From Hygrophila difformis (lineage: Eukaryota; Streptophyta; Magnoliopsida; Lamiales; Acanthaceae): DNA of 64,000 nucleotides. The notes below the pieces were generated by a model. That model did not search any database. It saw only the letters and a program-made list of their open reading frames with translations, and was not told where the DNA came from. The stretch lies in assembly GCA_030278955.1 (NCBI GenBank), contig JAOANR010000006.1, positions 29,803,124 through 29,867,123 of the forward strand, written 5' to 3'. Shown here one piece after another: positions 57,943 through 64,000 of the stretch (positions are counted from its first letter, which is position 1; each line of letters begins with the position of its first letter). A program made the translations under genes and the position numbers.

Positions 57943-58034
<92 letters not shown>
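57943..58034. repeat. (ATT)n microsatellite
   Basis: About thirty uninterrupted TTA/ATT units following a short interrupted start, ending in ACTACTACTAC. Confidence 0.95.
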
Positions 58035-58035
<1 letters not shown>

Positions 58036-58550
58036 TACTACTACTTTGGCAAAGTTCTTCTATGTTATTTATTAGGAGGCTGTTGTTAAATTTGAACTAT
58101 TGAAAATCCTAATGCCTCTTCTCAGTTTTGTTGAAGTCTTTATTCGGTTTTGCAGATGAAATGAGAAATACTGCACTGGGAATTCATAAGTTCCACTAAA
58201 TCTTAAATGACCCTTAATAAATAGTACTACTTCACCACTCCAATTTAAGTTGTTCCATTTGCCTTTTTCGATATTTAATCCATTTTGTCCTCCATTTTAA
58301 ATGTAAAATTTAAACGATTAATAACTCAAATTGTTTACAACTAAAAATAATATGGAGTTAATATTCTTAAATTAGATGAATAAATAGGACACAACCTGAC
58401 TGTATTTTTTTTAACAATTATTATATAACTACGATAAAAATTTGAATTACAGTTGAACAACAAACCGTGCCAATAAAATTTTCAAAATATTAATAAATAA
58501 ACAACATAATACTCTATCTTATTGAGATTGGTGGGAGGCAGCACATCCAC
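58035..58550. other. AT-rich intergenic DNA
   Basis: Possible one-ended MITE remnant near 58230 (CTACTTCACCACTCCAATTT); no gene recognised. Confidence 0.45.
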
Positions 58551-58558
58551 CAGCGGAT

Positions 58559-59337
58559 TAGGATGGCAATGGGCCGGTTTTGGGGCGGGAGTAGCATCCC
58601 CATCCCCAAAACCGTTAGCATTTTTTAGTCCCCAAAACCGGCCCGTTCCCCGTCGGGGATCTTATCGGGGATCCCCGATCCCCATCGGGGATTTACTTAT
58701 AAGCTAATTTTCTATATTTTCGATAATTGGGAGGACCAAATCCATATTATTTAAGCCAACTTTCAATTTCATAAATTATAATATTAAAACACACAAATGT
58801 ATTGTTTAATAATAAACCATAATTCACATCAAAATTAATGTGTTTCTAATATATAATTAACCCATCAAATAAATGAGTTTTAGTAATTATTTTTTTATTA
58901 TGCTAAGCCAAAAGACCAAATAAATGGGTGGTAGAAGTTCATGCTATACAAATTAAAGAGGGTGAGGGGAAGGATAGGGGCCGAGACGCCGAGTGGAGAA
59001 TCCAACCCTCAATCATAAGAGTGAGAGTTAGTGAGATAACGACTATGTCAAGTTCTCATCCATTTTGTAATTATTTTGGATTGGATGAGTAAAATTTATA
59101 AAATATAATGTATAAAATATTACCTATAATATATAAAATATATAATAAATAATATATTAAATATATCGGGGATGGGCCTGGGCGGGGACTACTTCCCCCA
59201 TCCCCATCCCCGTCCCCAAAAGAATCACCGAAAAAATCCCCAATCCCCGGCCCATCCCCGATAATCCTCCCCAAAACCGGACCGAAAATTCGGTTTTCGG
59301 TTTTCACCATTGGGTATGGGCTTTTTTGATATCCCTA
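58559..59337. mobile_element. Non-autonomous hAT element with 8-bp target duplication
   Basis: 779 bp. It starts TAGGATGGCAATGGGCCGG, ends GATATCCCTA, and is flanked by perfect CAGCGGAT duplications (58551-58558, 59338-59345). Subterminal regions are packed with CCCCATCCCC, CGGGGAT and CCAAAACCGG motifs; the core is AT-rich with no transposase. Confidence 0.9.
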
Positions 59338-59484
59338 CAGCGGATACCGGATTGTGGGAGCAGATTGCGAGACAAATGCAGAATATTATTCGCTCACAAT
59401 CTAAATCCTCGTGCTGAAGTCAAAGGCGACAAATTGAATTGAATTGAGGGAGTATTATTCTGATGCGATAAATTTATTCCAACA

Positions 59485-59566
59485 AGCAGTTGCATCCCAA
59501 GGGGCTTTAAGCATAACAGACTAGACAAGACACTCCTCTTACACCTCTCATGCATTGATCTTCTAA
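59485..59566 (-). pseudogene. Relic of exon 2 of the glycine-rich protein gene
   Basis: On the minus strand, TTAGAAGATCAATGC, then TGAGAGGTGTAAGAGGA, and CTTAAAGCCCCTTGGG parallel exon 2 of the gene at 51548-53650 (TTAGAAGATCAATGC, CCTAAGAGGAATGT, CTGAAGCCCCTTCGGG). It contains a stop and small changes. No other exon is found beside it. Confidence 0.65.
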
Positions 59567-60709
59567 TGTACCCAAAATATAAATAACACAATAAAGAAAG
59601 TGAAAGATAAGGAAATTGTCTAAGAAAACCAGGAGAAACCTTATACCACCAAAAATGTCCCCATAAACCATAGGAAACATTGCTTCAGGACAGAATTACA
59701 GAAACTCCTCCAAGCATGACAGTATCTGTATGAACACATTTCTAACTTGTATTCTACTCCTGTTTTGTTCTATTTATCAATTGCTATAAGTTAGCAAATA
59801 ATATGTAGTATTTTTTAGCTTGATTTTATACTTTAAATTTCAAATCAAATCAAATCTGCCTAGTGCTCAAGCCTCCACCTTCCAATATTTTCTTGACATA
59901 TTTTGCTTATATGGGAATGTAATTTTCATGTCACGAATAAAACAGAAATACCGAGAATGAGACAGAAGCGTTGAGTAAGAGCCCGTCGAAGACAACAGTC
60001 AAATCTTACTGTTACAATTGAGCAATTTATTTGTCCAAGAGTTTTTAATTCCTTCTTCTCCACAAGCTTTTGTGTTCCCCTTCGATTTTTTTTTATAGAT
60101 TCATCTTCTTCGGTGAGATTTCACAGTGGAGAGATTTAGATATTGTATCTTACACTTTTATACTCTTTCATTTTATTAATGTCCTTCTGTCCTATGTTCA
60201 TTTTTCATTTGCAGTTCTTCATTTTTCAAATGTTAATTCAAACAATCTTTAAATTCATAACAAGAAGCTTGTTTAATTATCAAATAACACTCAAACTTGT
60301 CTCCAGTTTGAATCGAGCTTAAAAATCAGATACAACTCAAATCCGTTTCGTTGTAAGAGTCTGACTCGAAAAGCCAACGTACTATCTAAATTAAGATTAT
60401 GTATGACACAGCGGACTTGCAAAAGAGGCATCACAAACTAGTAGAAAACGGCGCAAATTGTCATCTAACTACAATATGCAATATAACATCTATGATTCAA
60501 GAAATAAAGTATATTTATTTGCGACCATCAAATTCTTTAGGTGTTCTGAGGGTACAGACAGCCAAATGAAATGTCAATTGCCTAGGAATTATTTTGGGGT
60601 CAGGGTATAAACTACACTGGTTAAATTGTAAGTTACCTCCATACCACATAATGTTTTCAGGCCAGACAAAGACGAGCTTCTCTGGGTTCTGCCGGTAAGG
60701 AATGCTTTC
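59567..60709. other. Downstream region of FPS
   Basis: AT-rich, with no other gene. The part next to 60710 should be the 3' UTR of the farnesyl diphosphate synthase gene, which is on the minus strand. Confidence 0.5.
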
Positions 60710-63698
60710 TTACTTTTGTCTCTTATAAATCTTTGCCAAGAATGATTTCAACACTGCCTGCACTTCCTTGCTTGGATGAGCTTCAATTGATTCAGTTATC
60801 TTTTCATAAATGGTGCTCTCGTATTCCCAGTACACATCCTATAAATTTGGGATCACGATAAACCCATTAATCATCAGGAATGACAAAGTAATTTGGATAC
60901 TAATATTGAGCTTCAAGAATTTTGCCAATAAATGTTCTGAAGTGATGGTCGAGGATAGAAACCTGAAGCTTAAGATCATTGTAGAGCTCTTTAACCTTAG
61001 CTACACAGGTGGGATCCTCCTTTCCATAATTCTCCTGAAACAAAAGTATATTCACAAGCCATGATGCCAATGAAAAATGAGAGTCAAACTAATGACGCCA
61101 TTCTAGATAGGATCATACATGGAGGATTGTCTTCTGCTCTTCGTTACAGAGTTCAAGGGCTTTCACTACCAACCAAGAGCACTTAAAATCTTCAATATCC
61201 GTTCCAATCTGGAAAGGTAAAAAAGGGCAAAAGGCGTTCATAAGCTTGCAGGAGATCAATGGTCAGGATTTATTGATGAGATTGTAGCCATAGACATGAA
61301 AAGGCACCTTGCCAATAACCTCTGGATCACCAAAACAATCTAGGTAATCATCCTACAAAAGATAGGGACCCGATCATGGGCTTGTGCTGAACATATAAAG
61401 ATACTAGTAACTTCTTAAACATGGTTCAGTTACGAAGAAACAGTTGGGAGCTTATACACTGAGTAACTAACAGTGTGAGATTCTAGATTGTATGTGTTTT
61501 ATATACATGCAGGCATCACTTACCTGAATTTGAAAGTAAACACCCATTTCAATTAGAATGTCCTTGACATTGGCATGATTGTCCAAGTTCTCATCAGACA
61601 TAAGAAGAGCACATGCCACCTGAAGATTCAACCAAATCAAAATGTTCTTTTGGTTAAGGTTTCACAAGCATCAACACACCAAATTTAGCAGCTTGACAAG
61701 TCCAACAAATACAAAGTTTCCAATGTTATGCAGATAGATTAAAGATAATGAGAGATGCACTACTAAAAAATCAAATAAAAGTTGCCCAACTTGCTTTTGC
61801 TTGAATCACATAGTTCCATTAGTAACAAGTTACCTTTGCATGACCAAGAATACCTAAGAGGATCATCTCCCCAAAATTTTTGATCAAATTATATTTTACT
61901 CCTTCGAGAATCAATATTAATGTCAAAGATTACATAAAGGGGTGTCTGAAGTACTTTCATAATGACAGTTGTAATTCTTTCAATTAAGTACCCCTTTAGG
62001 GAATAAGAAAAACTAGGACTTTACATTCATTTGTTAATGAGTAAGATTCATTATCCAAAGACCACCTGAAGATCACCATTCCCATGCTTGTATTGTCAAG
62101 GGCAAAAAGAAACTGTCAAAAAACAATTTGACAGATTCAGGGGTGAAGAAAGTGTATTTCATTTCATTCATCTAGCAGACCAGGTCAAATTAATTTATAT
62201 AGTGCCATTCATCTATACTCCTCATCCTAGAACCTAACAATCATGATCAACATTATCCAATCCCTGTGACATCATTGAATTTCAATAAAGTTAGCATATG
62301 CAAGATACAAAATAATCAGCCAAATATTATTAATTAATATTCATTAAACACACACAGTCACTAGATAAACCTAAAGCATTTACTTACGGGAAGATAAAAT
62401 GAGTAATATGCAGTTTTGTATTGAACAATCCGGCGATGCCTGTAAAAACAGAATGACGATGAAATATGTGTTAAGTTAAATGCAAAGAAATTCAGTAAGT
62501 GAGGTGTTAAGCATAAAGGATTTAGAAACTTTGTATTGATCCTGTAAGTTCAATAAGGACAACCAAGTGCTAAAAATATTTCCACAGACATGAACTTACA
62601 ATGCATGCATGAAATAAATAAACCATTAGTAAATCCCAAAGGTGTTATAAGTGAAATTTCCAGGAAAAGGAAATAATATTCTGAAGTGTGAGTTAATTTT
62701 GAGTGTTATTAAACTCCATCTACATTGACAGGTGGATGCAGCCTCACATGGATTCAGAAGTTACATCCAGTTTAACATTCATACTTACAAAGATAATGAA
62801 TACTTTGATAAGTCCTTCTCTCCAGCAAGTGTGGTGATCAAATCTATCATCTGCCCATGAGTAGTCTGAAACTCCACCTGTTAAGTCTTGGAATAATATT
62901 AGAAACGGAAAAAGAATATCTTCGAGAAAGAATAAGACGGAGTCATTGTGAGGTTAGAAAGAAACCTCATTAAACAAATCTAACAAATCTGAGTAGTACG
63001 GCTTTCCTTTAAAGTGCTTTTTGAGGATTCTTGGAATATGGTTGCGGAGTACTAATCCATCATTCACTGCTATCATGCCAACCTTGAACAAGTGTCACAA
63101 AATGCACAGTTAGAACTTACTGATTCAAACATTATAAAGTAAATAAGGGAAGAGGATGAGGGTTGGGGAATAGAAATGCTCTCCTTGAAGAGCCAGACCT
63201 TGGGCAATCTGAACCAACAGGGTTGACCACGGCGTGTATGAGAACCATCCATTATATCATCAAGAACAAGGAAGAAGGCTTGTAGCTGTGCCAGAGTTAT
63301 TTAGTTTCAAAGTGATGAGCCATATATTAAGATATAACAGCAAATGAGACCACGCAATCAACTTGTAATTACATGTACTAGAAACAAACAAACTATGGAC
63401 ATTATTTTCCATACCCACTCAATGCACCATCCAAGTGCACATGCAAGAAATATTTCTTCGTCTGTCATCACTTTCCCTAATGTCAACAGCTCATAGCTGT
63501 CAACTACGGAGAGCCCTCGATTCAGCTTTCCTAGAACGAAAGGAGCAAGTCATACTCATCATAGAACAGCTGAATAATTAAACCTCTTAGTCTTTGGCAG
63601 TAATGTTGAAGAACAAACCACCTCTCAAGGCAAATTTCTTAATTTTAGATGATTGCACAGAATTGAATCCTACCTTTCGGGACATTGTAGTCCAACAT
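60710..63698 (-). CDS. FPS: Farnesyl diphosphate synthase (N-terminal exon outside window)
   Basis: Eleven minus-strand exons are visible: 63674-63698, 63415-63530, 63199-63285, 62966-63082, 62789-62877, 62388-62439, 61524-61619, 61308-61352, 61119-61208, 60963-61034 and 60710-60838. They total 918 nt and encode the last 305 residues of an enzyme of about 350. The visible part starts [21 protein letters not shown]. The first Asp-rich motif is [19 protein letters not shown] (63199-63285) and the second is [15 protein letters not shown] (61308-61352). The C-terminus is [14 protein letters not shown]. The enzyme condenses IPP with DMAPP and GPP to farnesyl diphosphate, the precursor of sterols, sesquiterpenes, ubiquinone and prenyl groups; the Asp motifs bind Mg-diphosphate. 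All frames and splice sites are intact. The first exon and promoter lie beyond 64000, and 63699-64000 is intron. Confidence 0.95.
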
Positions 63699-64000
63699 CT
63701 ACAAGAAAATAGCCACATAGATATGATTAGACATGAAATAAGATCCAAAAAAAGTCACTAGTATGATCAATTGGTTTAATCTTAGCAAAAAACATATTAA
63801 ATGACTTGTAAACAATTCAAACAGAAAAATAATAATAATAATACTAATCAAAGAAACAAATAAAGATATAAGAGATTTGTTTACATGCAAAGTCATCATG
63901 TATACAGATTTGTGCTGAACCTGAAACACAAACTACCAATTTGCCATGATCAAACCATGTCTACTAAGGCCGTTAAGACTCACCACTCAACAGACATGTC

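Noticed and set aside
57915..58103. Leucine-run open frame
   Set aside because: It is the translation of the (ATT)n microsatellite.
63890..64000. N-terminal exon of FPS at the window edge
   Set aside because: The candidate pieces (VQHKSVYMM and SVEW) do not join in frame to MLDYNV with a proper splice site, so the first exon is taken to lie beyond 64000.

Overview
The window is nuclear DNA of a flowering plant, most likely a eudicot. The evidence is spliced genes with GT-AG introns, plant-type ribosomal-protein promoter motifs, a plant farnesyl diphosphate synthase, and a dense mixture of plant transposons. I cannot name the species. Four genes look functional: a GRC3/NOL9-type polynucleotide 5'-hydroxyl kinase (15545-19409, +), ribosomal protein L23a (26401-28148, +), a small plastid-type glycine-rich protein with one membrane segment (51548-53650, -), and farnesyl diphosphate synthase (60710-63698, -, N-terminal exon outside the window). 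They are independent housekeeping genes. NOL9 and L23a both serve ribosome production and both have site II (TGGGCY) promoter motifs.

Layout. 1-5326 holds spliced fragments of at least four unrelated host genes (a CRLK-type kinase, a KH-domain RNA-binding protein, an Obg GTPase and a MAP65) on one strand. They are followed by a hairpin plus CTAG that looks like a Helitron 3' end, so this is probably a gene-capturing Helitron. 6100-8050 has a decayed copia-like relic and a broken HSP90. 8560-9240, 14604-15117 and 21640-22680 are three members of an unclassified repeat family built on the motif TTCAGCGAC. 9945-12770 is a damaged copy of the locus at 44385-53010, including a dead copy of the glycine-rich protein gene. 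12774-13863 carries a Stowaway and a hAT element. After NOL9 come a germin-like pseudogene, MITEs, two SINEs, a hAT element and a LINE tail. L23a is followed directly by a Mutator-like element.

29908-43666 is a minus-strand Helitron: it starts TCTATA, ends with a hairpin and CTAG, sits between A and T, and keeps helicase relics. It was later split by a very young 8.9-kb Ty3/gypsy chromovirus (32460-41363, target duplication ATCAA) that lacks its reverse transcriptase. 44667-50977 is a second young LTR element (target duplication ATTTT). It has no pol genes, but an unrecognised reading frame of 342 codons that runs without a stop into the 3' LTR. Then follow the intact glycine-rich protein gene, a hAT element, a tRNA-Phe relic, a palindromic array of Harbinger-like MITEs (55951-57513), another hAT element and the farnesyl diphosphate synthase gene.

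All exon borders were read by eye from splice sites and reading frame. Family names come from recognising motifs, not from a database search.
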